A stretch of 64,000 nt of DNA from JAEYFP01 sp964579795 (GTDB lineage Bacteria; Bacillota; Clostridia; Lachnospirales; Lachnospiraceae), in assembly GCA_964579795.1 (NCBI GenBank), contig CAZOHM010000008.1:1-64000 (forward strand). The letters run 5' to 3'. Positions within the stretch are counted from its first letter, which is position 1; each line of letters starts with the position of its first letter. Shown here in pieces: positions 54,769 through 63,950 of the stretch. The position numbers and the translations under genes were made by a program. The notes beneath the pieces were generated by a model that saw nothing but the letters and a program-made list of their open reading frames with translations, did no database searches and was not told the DNA's origin.

Positions 54769-55554
54769 ATGAAGGAAACGCAACATATGCTTGTATCAAA
54801 TGAATCTGCAGCTACACAAAAACGATTTGGTCTGTCCGGCAGCACATTAAAGCTGATTGCCTGTTTTTCTATGCTTCTTGATCATGTGGGCGCTGTTGTT
54901 CTGTACCCTTATACAGAAAGCGTCCTGTTAACGGCGGGATATCAGTCTATCCGTTTTCAAACAGAGCTTTATGAGCTGCTGCGTAAGGTCGGAAGAATTG
55001 CATTTCCCATCTACTGTTTTCTTCTTGTGGAAGGCTTCCTTCATACACATAAGGTCAAACTATATTTTGTACGTCTTTTTCTTTTTGCAGTAATTTCCGA
55101 AATTCCCTTCAACCTAGCTTTTCGTAACAAACCATTCGATATAACATATCAAAACGTTTTTTTCACACTTTCGCTTGGGCTTTTGGCACTAATCTGCCTT
55201 CAATACATTGAGCAGACAAACTTTTCGAAATTCCTTAAAGTACTACTATCATTTCTTGCAATTACAGGCACAATGGCTGTTGCCTATCTGTTAGAATCCG
55301 ACTACAGCTATAAAGGTGTACTCGCGGTTGTCATGCTCTATCTGTTTCGTCAATTACATTCTACACAAATGATTGCCGGTGCAATTGCTTTTTCATGGGA
55401 GCTTCCAGCACCACTTGCCTTTTTCTTTTTATATTTTTATAATCAAAAACGCGGATGGAAAATGAAGTACTTTTTCTACATTTTCTATCCGCTCCATCTG
55501 TTGATTCTCTATTTCATCAAATGTTATCTGACAGCCGGAACTCCAGGCATATGA
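54769..55554 (+). CDS. TraX-family membrane protein
   Basis: A 261-residue protein with about seven membrane helices. The start of the domain (LKLIACFSMLLDHVGAVV) and RKVGRIAFPIYCFLLVEGFLHT are the standard TraX signatures; the F-plasmid TraX acetylates pilin, but most chromosomal copies, including this one with no conjugation genes nearby, have no proven role. GGAG precedes the ATG by 8 bases. It ends convergent with the YqeY-like gene. Confidence 0.85.
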   Translation: MKETQHMLVSNESAATQKRFGLSGSTLKLIACFSMLLDHVGAVVLYPYTESVLLTAGYQSIRFQTELYELLRKVGRIAFPIYCFLLVEGFLHTHKVKLYFVRLFLFAVISEIPFNLAFRNKPFDITYQNVFFTLSLGLLALICLQYIEQTNFSKFLKVLLSFLAITGTMAVAYLLESDYSYKGVLAVVMLYLFRQLHSTQMIAGAIAFSWELPAPLAFFFLYFYNQKRGWKMKYFFYIFYPLHLLILYFIKCYLTAGTPGI

Positions 55555-55574
55555 TTATCACACAGCAATTGCTG

Positions 55575-56012
55575 TCAGCTGCACAGCTTGGCAACAATCT
55601 GATTAATGATTTTTCCGTCAGCCTTTCCTTTTAATTCACCCATAACAGCTTTCATTACAGCACCCTTGTTTTTTGTTGCCACAACTTCTGAAAATTTTTC
55701 TGTTATTACCTTTTCAACTTCCTCTGCAGACATCATCTTTGGTGCATATTCGTTAATTACATCATACCGAAGTTGATATTGCTCACGAAGATCTGTTCGT
55801 TCTGCAGGGCATGTATCCAGCTGCTCTTTTGCTGTCTTTAGCTCTTTAATTAAAACTCTGTCAACAAGTTCCTCTTTAATATCATCTCTACACCCTTCAT
55901 CAATAGCCACTTTTTTCACTGCAGAAACCATAGAAGAGATGCTGTCCTTTCGACCTTTGTCACGTGCTTTCATAGCAGCAACCATATCTTTCTGTAACTG
56001 TTCAAACTGCAT
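55575..56012 (-). CDS. GatB/YqeY-domain protein
   Basis: About 145 residues forming the helical YqeY fold: FEQLQKDMVAAMKARDK, helices through KRVL-type sequence, EKVITEKFSEV, then the conserved GAVMKAVMGELKGKADGKIINQIVAKL, which matches the GatB tail domain. The domain binds tRNA in GatB; the stand-alone function is uncertain. The ATG at 56012 has GGAGGATGGAATC; an upstream in-frame ATG at 56045 is without a site. It follows the Mbeg1-like gene by 58 bases. Confidence 0.9.
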   Translation of the reverse strand: MQFEQLQKDMVAAMKARDKGRKDSISSMVSAVKKVAIDEGCRDDIKEELVDRVLIKELKTAKEQLDTCPAERTDLREQYQLRYDVINEYAPKMMSAEEVEKVITEKFSEVVATKNKGAVMKAVMGELKGKADGKIINQIVAKLCS

Positions 56013-56070
56013 GATTCCATCCTCCGTTCTTTCATTCGAATTCAATGTTATTATTATAATCCTTTTTCTT

Positions 56071-57213
56071 CTATTTTTCTATTTTAAGTTGAATCTTTTC
56101 AATTTCCGGCTGCACCTTTTCTGCCACCTTCAGTTTGATAACTTCCGACATTTCCTTAAACAGACCCTTTGCAACAAGATGCATCATTTTCTTTGATTCC
56201 TCATCCATGTCGTCGATTGCTTCTTTGATTGCTGCAGAGTTTTTTAGCCAGTCACTTTTCAAATCCGTCACTGTTGATACCCCTGGTGCATTTAACACTG
56301 TAAACAGCTGTTCAACAAACTGTTTTAATTGTTCCTTGTCCATTCCACAAATCCATTGATTAACTGACTGATCCTGCATTTCCACATGCTTGTAAAGCTT
56401 ACTTACATGTTTAAAATCCGCCTCTTCCACTATCCAGTTAAACGGATCATGCTGAAAAAAGCCAAAGCTTTTACATTCTACCACTTCATAGGTCTCCTGT
56501 GACTGTAAGAGCATTCCTATAATTGATGAATGCGGTACAAGCTTTTGTACTCGGCTGCCTATTGCACTGTATTCTCCGCTGTCAAGAACATCCTGTCTGA
56601 AGCCCGGTCCGTCATGACTATAGATTTTAATGATTCTGTCTCTGGTTTCCGGTCTGCACATCATAGAAGAATACACAGCCAGATTTCCACCTTTAGAGTG
56701 TCCTCCTACCATAAAATCTCCTGCGAAATTTTCTGTCACAACATTTAAATACTGTACTGCCTTTTCCTGCGCCGGAACCGGAGTCTGAAATGCCATATTA
56801 AAATCTTCTTTCCATCCTACAATTGTCTCGTCCGTTCCTCGAAATGCAATATATACATGGTTTTCATCAAACAAAAACGTCACCGCAGAAAACTGTATTT
56901 CCCATCCTACATCTACAATATTTACATAATAATTCAATTTCATACCGCTAAATCTTCTGCTATGCAGTGCTGCCCTGAACAGACCACGATTTACTTTTGC
57001 ATATCGTTCATCCGAAAACAGATTTTTACAATTAGGGTGCTTTGACAGCTCAGCGATTGTCAACGGCGGTATCTGGTCATTGACTCCTGGAATCATACCA
57101 TCATATTTTAGATAAGACAGCTGTGACAAAATCAGACTGTCAACATCATTGAATGCCATTTCATCTAATGTATACTTTCCATATTCTTTTATGTAGTCTG
57201 TAATGTTTTTCAT
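56071..57213 (-). CDS. Mbeg1-like alpha/beta hydrolase (DUF2974)
   Basis: A 380-residue predicted lipase-like protein. FRGTDETIVGWKEDF and the nucleophile elbow GGHSKGGNLAVY (Ser about 172) are typical of DUF2974/Mbeg1-like hydrolases, and SHDGPGF follows. No signal peptide, so probably cytoplasmic. The last about 100 residues form charged helices. GGAGGGACTATT precedes the ATG. The substrate is unknown. Confidence 0.87.
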   Translation of the reverse strand: MKNITDYIKEYGKYTLDEMAFNDVDSLILSQLSYLKYDGMIPGVNDQIPPLTIAELSKHPNCKNLFSDERYAKVNRGLFRAALHSRRFSGMKLNYYVNIVDVGWEIQFSAVTFLFDENHVYIAFRGTDETIVGWKEDFNMAFQTPVPAQEKAVQYLNVVTENFAGDFMVGGHSKGGNLAVYSSMMCRPETRDRIIKIYSHDGPGFRQDVLDSGEYSAIGSRVQKLVPHSSIIGMLLQSQETYEVVECKSFGFFQHDPFNWIVEEADFKHVSKLYKHVEMQDQSVNQWICGMDKEQLKQFVEQLFTVLNAPGVSTVTDLKSDWLKNSAAIKEAIDDMDEESKKMMHLVAKGLFKEMSEVIKLKVAEKVQPEIEKIQLKIEK

Positions 57214-57306
57214 AATAGTCCCTCCATGCAGACACTTACATTATTATTTACTCTAATCATAGTATACCAATGTTTCCTTTTTCTAACAATAAAGTTTGTG
57301 ATTTTA

Positions 57307-57335
57307 TTTACACCTCATTTTTATAATGGTATACT
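57307..57335 (+). promoter_or_regulatory. Promoter of the decarboxylase/ATPase pair
   Basis: TTTACA, 17 bases, TATACT, about 40 bases upstream of the ATG at 57377. Confidence 0.6.
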
Positions 57336-57376
57336 GTTCCTTGTCTTCAATTTCTTTTATATAGGAGAACAAAATT

Positions 57377-58603
57377 ATGACATTTGAGGAAATCAGTCAG
57401 CAGACTCCCTGTTATATTATAGACGAGACTTTACTTACTCAAAATCTTTGTGCCTTTGATCAGGCATTAAAAAAATACTGGAATCATTATCACTTTGGAT
57501 ATTCAGTTAAGACCAATCCGCTCCCATGGATTCTGCAATTTATGAAACAGCACGGTTGCTTTGCAGAAGTTGTTTCCGACTCGGAGTATGAGCTTGCACA
57601 GCATATTGGTTTTTCAGCGGATACAATTATTTTTAACGGTCCAATTAAAGGACATGAGCAATTTCTTTATGCTCTGCATCACAAGACTACTGTTAACATT
57701 GACTCCAAACGAGAGCTTGACTGGTTAATAGAAGCCGCCTCATTTACACCCTGCGAAGAATTTCGGATTGGACTTCGCATCAATTTTGATTTGGAAGCTG
57801 TCTGTCCCGAGGAATCTCTTACCGATGGCTGTGGAAATCGTTTTGGGTTCAGTGTCGAAAACGGTGCATTTGCAGAAATTCTTAAAACGCTTTCGACATA
57901 TTCCAATATACATGTTTCCGGTCTTCACATGCATACCAACTCAAAAACCAGATCTCTGCAGGTTTTTCAGGCGTTATCCAGACAGGTCTGCTTTCTTGCA
58001 GAGAAATATGACCTTCATTTAGATTATATTGATATTGGTGGCAGTTTTTTTGTACGAAAAGGTGATTTTCAAGCATATGATGACTATATTCGTGTCATTG
58101 CTAAGGAGCTGTCAGCATTTTTTCACCCCAAAGAAACGGCTCTTATCATTGAACCCGGGTCTGCAGTAATTTCTACTCCCGTCAGTTACTTGACAAAGGT
58201 TATTGATGTAAAGGATACGCACCGTGATCGTTTTGTCATTACTGATGGCGGACGTCTTCATATAGATCCATTCATGAGAAAAACAGCCTATGTTTACAAG
58301 CTGCTTAACTCAGTTGATTTTACTAACATTAAGAATCGCGTTCTCCATCCAAAGCAGGTTCTCTGTGGATTTTCATGCATGGAAACAGATCGTATCATGA
58401 CTGTTAACAAATCGCCTGAATTATCTGTTGACGACTTCATCCTTTATGATATGACCGGTGGCTATACGTTATCATTAAATGCACTTTTCATTAACTATCT
58501 GCCAAATGTATTTGTCCATAAAACTGATGGAAGCTACATCTTAGCCAGAAAAAAATGGGGACTGCAAGAGTATCTTCAAAACAATTATTATACAGAGGAG
58601 TAA
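57377..58603 (+). CDS. PLP-dependent group IV decarboxylase (LysA/ornithine decarboxylase-like)
   Basis: A 408-residue alanine-racemase-fold decarboxylase. The PLP lysine lies in GYSVKTN (about 45), the phosphate loop in DIGGSF, EPGSAVIS binds PLP, and CGFSCMETDRI gives the active-site Cys/Asp. The sequence is closest in style to diaminopimelate decarboxylase, but it lacks enough signature to choose between DAP, ornithine, carboxynorspermidine or a siderophore-type substrate such as SbnH's. It is 6 bases upstream of an ABC ATPase of zinc-uptake type, an unusual partner for lysine synthesis. AGGAG precedes the ATG. Confidence 0.82.
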   Translation: MTFEEISQQTPCYIIDETLLTQNLCAFDQALKKYWNHYHFGYSVKTNPLPWILQFMKQHGCFAEVVSDSEYELAQHIGFSADTIIFNGPIKGHEQFLYALHHKTTVNIDSKRELDWLIEAASFTPCEEFRIGLRINFDLEAVCPEESLTDGCGNRFGFSVENGAFAEILKTLSTYSNIHVSGLHMHTNSKTRSLQVFQALSRQVCFLAEKYDLHLDYIDIGGSFFVRKGDFQAYDDYIRVIAKELSAFFHPKETALIIEPGSAVISTPVSYLTKVIDVKDTHRDRFVITDGGRLHIDPFMRKTAYVYKLLNSVDFTNIKNRVLHPKQVLCGFSCMETDRIMTVNKSPELSVDDFILYDMTGGYTLSLNALFINYLPNVFVHKTDGSYILARKKWGLQEYLQNNYYTEE

Positions 58604-58609
58604 TTAATT

Positions 58610-59350
58610 ATGGCATTGCTGATATGCAAGGATTTACTGATTAAATATGAGAATACAACAGTGATATCCAATTTGAGTTTTTCTGTTAATTATGGAGATT
58701 ATCTCTGCATTGTCGGTGACAATGGTGCAGGAAAGTCCACACTGTTAAAATGTATTCTTGGTTTGAAAACAGTTCAAAGTGGCTCTATATCCTTTGACGA
58801 GAGTCTGGCACGTACTGAAATTGGTTATGTATCTCAACTTGATGAAATGAACAAGGATTTTCCTGCCTCAGTCACAGAAGTTGTTTTGTCTGGCTGCTTG
58901 AACAAGCATGGTCTTTCTCCTTTTTATTCAAAAAAAGAAAAAGCCCTTGCCAGCCAGGCTTTGATGAAACTTAACATCAAAGACCTCGCAGACAAAAGCT
59001 TTCAAGAGCTGTCAGGTGGACAACGTAAACGTGTGCTTCTGGCTCGTGCACTGTTGGCTTCAGGCAAGCTGCTGCTGTTAGATGAGCCTGTTGCTGCACT
59101 CGATCCAATTGCAACACGTGAGTTTTATGAGATTCTTACCAGTCTAAATAAAGAGGGAATGACTATAATAATGGTGTCGCACGACATTCACACATCCATC
59201 CATACCGCCACACATATTCTTCATCTTTCCTCTGAGGTTCCAACTTTCTTTGGAACTACTGATGAATACTTAAACAGTCAGATAGGTAACACGTACCTCG
59301 GCGAACACGGAAGCTGCAGACAATGCTATAAGCAGATTCATGTGAACTGA
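58610..59350 (+). CDS. Metal-type (ZnuC-like) ABC transporter ATP-binding protein, without permease
   Basis: A 246-residue ATPase: Walker A GDNGAGKST, Q-loop GYVSQ, signature LSGGQRKR, Walker B LLLLDEPVAALD, H-loop VSHD. The segment DFPASVTEVVLSG is characteristic of the zinc/manganese uptake (ZnuC/MntB) group. The C-terminus carries a CRQC motif. ZnuC-type ATPases are usually followed by a ZnuB permease; here the next gene is lepB on the opposite strand, whose end abuts this stop, and no permease or binding protein is in the window. Metal uptake is inferred from the subfamily only. Confidence 0.85.
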   Translation: MALLICKDLLIKYENTTVISNLSFSVNYGDYLCIVGDNGAGKSTLLKCILGLKTVQSGSISFDESLARTEIGYVSQLDEMNKDFPASVTEVVLSGCLNKHGLSPFYSKKEKALASQALMKLNIKDLADKSFQELSGGQRKRVLLARALLASGKLLLLDEPVAALDPIATREFYEILTSLNKEGMTIIMVSHDIHTSIHTATHILHLSSEVPTFFGTTDEYLNSQIGNTYLGEHGSCRQCYKQIHVN

Positions 59351-59908
59351 CTATTCGATTTTGCCTATATGTGGAAAATATCTGAATGCAGCCTTTCCAA
59401 GTATCTTTTCACGATATACAAACGGCTGCATCCAGTATCTGGAATCCGCAGAATTATTTCTATTGTCTCCCATCATAAAATATGCACCCTCCGGTATTGT
59501 AATCGGTCCATAATCTCCTATTGGTTCAACATTCAGATATGGTTCATCCAATGGTTCCTCGCTGCCGTCAATATATATTTTTCCTTCACGCATTTCCAGT
59601 GTTTCTCCAGGTAAACCAATCACACGCTTAATAAATAACTGTTTTTCGTCATCAGGAAACTTGAAAATCACAATATCTCCCCGTTGTGGATCTTTATTCA
59701 AATAGGCAAGACGATTACCAAAAATTCTGTCTCCTGTCATAATTGTAGTTTCCATGGACGCTGATGGGATTACCGCATTCACTATAATAAACATGTTTAA
59801 TATCACTGCAAGAATGACCGCAATTTCTATCACAACCACCCATTCCATAATCTCACGTTTAATTGAAACTGCACGTTCTTTCTTATCGGACATACTATTT
59901 TCAGACAT
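59351..59908 (-). CDS. lepB: Signal peptidase I
   Basis: Cuts signal peptides from exported proteins at the membrane outer face. The 185-residue chain has one N-terminal membrane helix (about 22-44), the catalytic Ser51 in VIPSASMETT, Lys94 in FIKRVIGLPGE, and the later boxes GDIVIFKFP and FMMGDNRNNSADSRYWM. The ATG at 59908 has AAGAGGAAAAAGA; a longer frame to 59998 has no site and runs into the divergent promoter region. Divergent from the MBOAT gene. Confidence 0.93.
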   Translation of the reverse strand: MSENSMSDKKERAVSIKREIMEWVVVIEIAVILAVILNMFIIVNAVIPSASMETTIMTGDRIFGNRLAYLNKDPQRGDIVIFKFPDDEKQLFIKRVIGLPGETLEMREGKIYIDGSEEPLDEPYLNVEPIGDYGPITIPEGAYFMMGDNRNNSADSRYWMQPFVYREKILGKAAFRYFPHIGKIE

Positions 59909-60059
59909 TCTTTTTCCTCTTTTCATTGCTTTGCAGTCACACCAGAACAATTGTACCAAATCACCTCTTGTTCGTCCAAATTGACATCGCTTTTCCATTA
60001 TAGTACAATCAAAAGCGGATTACAAGTTTGCAAATCTGAGAATCATATGGAGGCGAACT

Positions 60060-61493
60060 ATGCTTTTTCATTCTTTAGAATTTCTGATTTTTTTTCCTGT
60101 TGTAACACTGCTGTATTTTCTGATTCCGTCAAAATTCAGATATCTATGGCTTCTTTTTGCAAGCTATTTTTTTTATATGTCTCAAGAACCCTCCTATGCA
60201 CTTTTTTTAATTCTTGCAACTGTTATCACCTGGATTTCTGGTGGATTAATTTATAAAGTCCAATCAAATGTTACTAAAAAGCTGATTGTTGCCATAGGAT
60301 TTATTCTCACGCTTTCCTTTTTAATTTATTTTAAATATTCTGATTTTCTACTCTCTCTGATAGGAAGCAAAACACGCTTAAACCTGATGCTTCCTCTTGG
60401 GATTTCATTTTATACCTTTCAATCTCTTTCCTATATTATGGACTGCTACAGAAAAGAAACTGCACCGGAAAAAAATTTCTTTCGTTATGCCCTGTTTGTT
60501 TCCTTTTTCCCAAATATCTTATCCGGTCCCATTGAGAGATCCAAGCATATGCTTTGCCAGATTCGTGAAGAGCATTCTTTTCAACCTGTTCAGGCTAAAA
60601 ATGGTCTATTACAGATGCTATGGGGATATTTTCTTAAGCTTGTTGTCGTATCCCGCCTGACTATTCTAACCGACCTCGTATTTGACAACTATGCTTCCTA
60701 TTCTGGAACAGCGATAATCATTGCAGTACTTGGCTATGCCTTCCAGATTTACTGCGATTTCGCAGGATATTCCTGTATCGCCATTGGTTCTGCCAAAATC
60801 ATGGGATTCCATATTATGCAGAATTTTCGTCAGCCATATCTTTCTACAAGTATTGCTGATTTCTGGCGTCATTGGCATATTTCACTGTCTTCCTGGTTTC
60901 GTGATTATCTGTATTTTCCGCTTGGCGGAAGCAGATGCTCCAAGCTTCGCAAGTATTGTAATGTGATGATTATTTTTCTAACAAGCGGAATCTGGCATGG
61001 TGCAAATCTTACATTTCTTGTATGGGGAGCTCTGAACGGATTCTACCAGATTATCGGTGATCTCTGCAAGCCACTTAAAATGGCTGTTTGTAATCTTTTT
61101 AAACTGCATGCTCATCCACGTTTACACAACGCCATACAAATATGCATTACTTTTTTTCTACTGTCTGTCACCTGGATATTTTTCAGGGCACCATCCCTCG
61201 CAGATGCACTTGCAATCCTGCATAGAATTGCATTAACGTCACGTGCAGTAGATTTGATTAACGGAACGGTTTTTTCTCTTGGACTTGGTACATTCAATCT
61301 TCTTTTTGTTTTGTCTGCTCTATGTATTGTAGTAATCTGCGATTTGCTCTGCAAAAAGAAAGATTGTGATATTACCGATCTGTTTTCGAAGGTGCCTCTC
61401 CTGCTTCGTTGGAGCATTTATTACGCACTCATAACTATGATTTTGCTTTCCTGCAATCTTTCCACACAGGAATTTCTGTATATGCAATTTTAA
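60060..61493 (+). CDS. MBOAT-family membrane O-acyltransferase (AlgI/DltB-like)
   Basis: A 477-residue polytopic enzyme that moves acyl groups, usually acetyl, across the membrane to a polymer. It has the AlgI-type block SISFYTFQSLSYIMD-like (ISFYTFQSLSYIMDCYR), the histidine pair in ADFWRHWHISLS, and the catalytic-type His313 in SGIWHGAN. GGAGG precedes the ATG. The next gene, 12 bases on, is an SGNH protein, the usual partner in polysaccharide O-acetylation. The polymer acetylated is unknown, and no dltA/dltC or alginate gene is adjacent. Confidence 0.92.
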   Translation: MLFHSLEFLIFFPVVTLLYFLIPSKFRYLWLLFASYFFYMSQEPSYALFLILATVITWISGGLIYKVQSNVTKKLIVAIGFILTLSFLIYFKYSDFLLSLIGSKTRLNLMLPLGISFYTFQSLSYIMDCYRKETAPEKNFFRYALFVSFFPNILSGPIERSKHMLCQIREEHSFQPVQAKNGLLQMLWGYFLKLVVVSRLTILTDLVFDNYASYSGTAIIIAVLGYAFQIYCDFAGYSCIAIGSAKIMGFHIMQNFRQPYLSTSIADFWRHWHISLSSWFRDYLYFPLGGSRCSKLRKYCNVMIIFLTSGIWHGANLTFLVWGALNGFYQIIGDLCKPLKMAVCNLFKLHAHPRLHNAIQICITFFLLSVTWIFFRAPSLADALAILHRIALTSRAVDLINGTVFSLGLGTFNLLFVLSALCIVVICDLLCKKKDCDITDLFSKVPLLLRWSIYYALITMILLSCNLSTQEFLYMQF

Positions 61494-61505
61494 AGAGGTA
61501 ATCTT

Positions 61506-62498
61506 ATGAATCGATATTCCACGCTCAAGTTCTTTTTTAAATGCATTCTTGCCACTCTTCCGCTGCTTATCCTAACCGGATATACAGCATTGTTTCCGTT
61601 TGCCTATATGGATGCGGAATATCCTTCCTGGGCATATACAAAAAGCATCTGCCACAGTCCGTCTTTTGTACAGCCAGACGTATTAATTCTGGGTGACTCT
61701 CGCGCAATGGCAGATATTAATCCAAATGAACTTGAAACAAATGTGGAAAATCTGGCAGTAGGCGGAGCAACAGCTATTGAAATGTATTATACGCTTTCTG
61801 ACTATCTGTCAAAGCATCCGGCACCTTCTACGGTATTTATTATGTTTGCCCCCTTTCATTATTCTTATATGGATAATTTCTGGGAGCGTACTGTTTATTT
61901 TAATTATCTGACTCCCATTGAGCTTTCGGATGTTTTTTCAAACGCACGACGAATGTCTTCTGAAACAGTGCTTAAAGACAATTATCTATTCGAAAGTCTT
62001 AGCTACAGACTTCGCCTGCCGGACAAATATCTTCCTGCGCTTCTTAACAGTCGTCTATTCCTGCGTTATGATGCTAATACAAGCATGTATCAGTCATTGT
62101 GCGAAAACCACGGGCACGGATTATTTGGAAAAGCAGACGGATCTACTGACTTGAATTATGAAGTTAATTACACGCAAATGAATCCATCCGGCGATGCCAG
62201 GCTGATTTCCTTTTATTTTGACAGACTGCTGGCTTTGTGTGAAGACAAACAGATACAAGTAATAGTTGAACAACCTCCTATGAATGAGGCATCCTTCGGG
62301 TTACTGCAAAGCAGTTATCTCGCCGAGTATACTTTATATATGGAAGACTATCAGTCAAAATATCCCACGTTTACAATTAATTCGGATATTCCCTGTTACG
62401 AAAACAGCTTCTTTGGTGATTCATCCCATTTAAACAGTGCAGGTGCTGATGTATATACAGAATCACTTAAGAAGAATTATCCTGGATTTTTTCAATAA
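61506..62498 (+). CDS. SGNH-hydrolase-like protein, partner of the MBOAT
   Basis: A 330-residue protein with an N-terminal membrane helix (about 10-32) and an extracytoplasmic SGNH/GDSL domain. Catalytic residues are visible as ILGDSRAM (Ser65) and GDSSHLNSAG (Asp305, His308). Such proteins finish transfer of acetyl groups to glycans after the MBOAT step (as AlgJ/AlgX or DltD do in their systems). AGAGG precedes the ATG. The pair is likely one operon; 62499-62656 after it shows no clear terminator. Confidence 0.85.
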   Translation: MNRYSTLKFFFKCILATLPLLILTGYTALFPFAYMDAEYPSWAYTKSICHSPSFVQPDVLILGDSRAMADINPNELETNVENLAVGGATAIEMYYTLSDYLSKHPAPSTVFIMFAPFHYSYMDNFWERTVYFNYLTPIELSDVFSNARRMSSETVLKDNYLFESLSYRLRLPDKYLPALLNSRLFLRYDANTSMYQSLCENHGHGLFGKADGSTDLNYEVNYTQMNPSGDARLISFYFDRLLALCEDKQIQVIVEQPPMNEASFGLLQSSYLAEYTLYMEDYQSKYPTFTINSDIPCYENSFFGDSSHLNSAGADVYTESLKKNYPGFFQ

Positions 62499-62656
62499 TC
62501 TTTATTATTTTCTTAAGAATTCATAAAATATCATGTTTTCCCCTTTACAATTATTCTGTGATTATGTACAATTCTTTTTGTGTCAAAAAAGAGATACAAA
62601 ATTAATTAATCGATAACATTTTTGTAAATAAATCGTAATATTTGTGCAAAATAACA

Positions 62657-62685
62657 GTGACTAATACTGTATTTTGTGTTATAAT
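62657..62685 (+). promoter_or_regulatory. Promoter of the DUF3048 lipoprotein
   Basis: GTGACT, 17 bases, TATAAT, about 55 bases upstream of the ATG at 62742. Confidence 0.6.
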
Positions 62686-62741
62686 CAACGACGGATACAA
62701 TAATGTGAGAAATGTAATGAAATAAGGGAGGAAATATATCT

Positions 62742-63848
62742 ATGAAGAAGAGAACTTTACTTCTCCTTTTTGCACTGACAGGTGCGATTGCACTTGCCGG
62801 ATGTGGTAAGAAAGAGGAGGAAGCACCTGTGGAGGACACAGCTGCTGAACCTGTTATTCAGGTTGTTACTGATGATTCCGCTACAGATACTGCACCTGCA
62901 GAAGAGGAATCTCGTGAAGGAATGTACCGAAGTGAACTTACAAATGAGTGGATTGACGAAACTTTAAAAGACCAGCGTCCTATCGCTGCAATGGTCGATA
63001 ATGAAAAGACCGCATTACCACATTATGGTCTTTCTACAGCCGATATTGTTTATGAAATAACAAACAGTACAGCTAATGATGGTGTAACACGTTTAATGGC
63101 TCTGGTTAAAGATTGGAAAAACATTGAACAGCTCGGTAGTATCCGTAGTGTAAGACCTACAAATCTGCAAATTGTTCCTGAATGGAATGCTGTTATCTGT
63201 CATGATGGTGGTCCTTTCTATATTGATGATTATCTTGCAAAAGATTATGTAGAGAATTTCAGTGGAACATTCTCACGTGTAGATAATGGAAAATCAAGAG
63301 AATTTACAGAGTACATTCTCAAGGGTGACTTGGAAAAGAACTTTTCAAGCAAGGGTTACAGCGAAACATATAATGATTACTATCCAGGTCCTCATTATCT
63401 GTTTGCAAGTGAAACAACACCGAATGATCTTTCTTCTAAATCAGATGTAAAGGATTGTACACATGTTCAGATGCCATACAAGCATAATAAGCCATACCTT
63501 GATTACAATGCAGATGATGGTTTATATTACTACTCAGAATACGGCAGTGCACATGTAGATCCAGGTAACAACAACGCTCAGCTCGCATTTAAGAATCTGC
63601 TTCTTCAGAATGCCCGATATGTTGAGTTTGATGAAAACGGATACATGATGTTCCACTCCATTGATTACAATCGTGATGGATATTATATTACAGATGGCAA
63701 GGCAATCCCTATTACATGGTCAAAGGATGATGAATTGACTCCTACCAAATACTATGATATGGATGGAAATGAGATTACATTAAATACAGGTAAGACTTAT
63801 GTTGCTCTTGTACCAGATGATATCTGGAGCAATCTTGAAATTAAATAA
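62742..63848 (+). CDS. DUF3048 (YerB-like) lipoprotein
   Basis: A 368-residue lipoprotein: lipobox LAGC with Cys21, an acidic linker (about 22-58), then a DUF3048 domain with RPIAAMVDNEKTALPHYGL, ADIVYEI, RLMALVKDW and GSIRSVRPTNLQI, followed by the C-terminal half ending FKNLLLQNARYV and GNEITLNTGKTYVALVPDD. B. subtilis YerB is the model; the function of the family is not settled. GGGAGGAAATATATCT precedes the ATG. Confidence 0.88.
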   Translation: MKKRTLLLLFALTGAIALAGCGKKEEEAPVEDTAAEPVIQVVTDDSATDTAPAEEESREGMYRSELTNEWIDETLKDQRPIAAMVDNEKTALPHYGLSTADIVYEITNSTANDGVTRLMALVKDWKNIEQLGSIRSVRPTNLQIVPEWNAVICHDGGPFYIDDYLAKDYVENFSGTFSRVDNGKSREFTEYILKGDLEKNFSSKGYSETYNDYYPGPHYLFASETTPNDLSSKSDVKDCTHVQMPYKHNKPYLDYNADDGLYYYSEYGSAHVDPGNNNAQLAFKNLLLQNARYVEFDENGYMMFHSIDYNRDGYYITDGKAIPITWSKDDELTPTKYYDMDGNEITLNTGKTYVALVPDDIWSNLEIK

Positions 63849-63862
63849 ATAGCATTTATATA

Positions 63863-63910
63863 AATAGAGAAGCGACCGCACAGATTTCTGTCTAGTCGCT
63901 TCTCTATTTT
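63863..63910. terminator. Terminator after the DUF3048 gene
   Basis: AATAGAGAAGCGAC / GTCGCTTCTCTATT with an 18-base loop, then TTATTAG. It can stop the plus-strand gene and also a minus-strand gene entering from the right. Confidence 0.85.
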
Positions 63911-63950
63911 ATTAGTTTAGTTATACTTTCATCATACCTAATCTGCTTCA

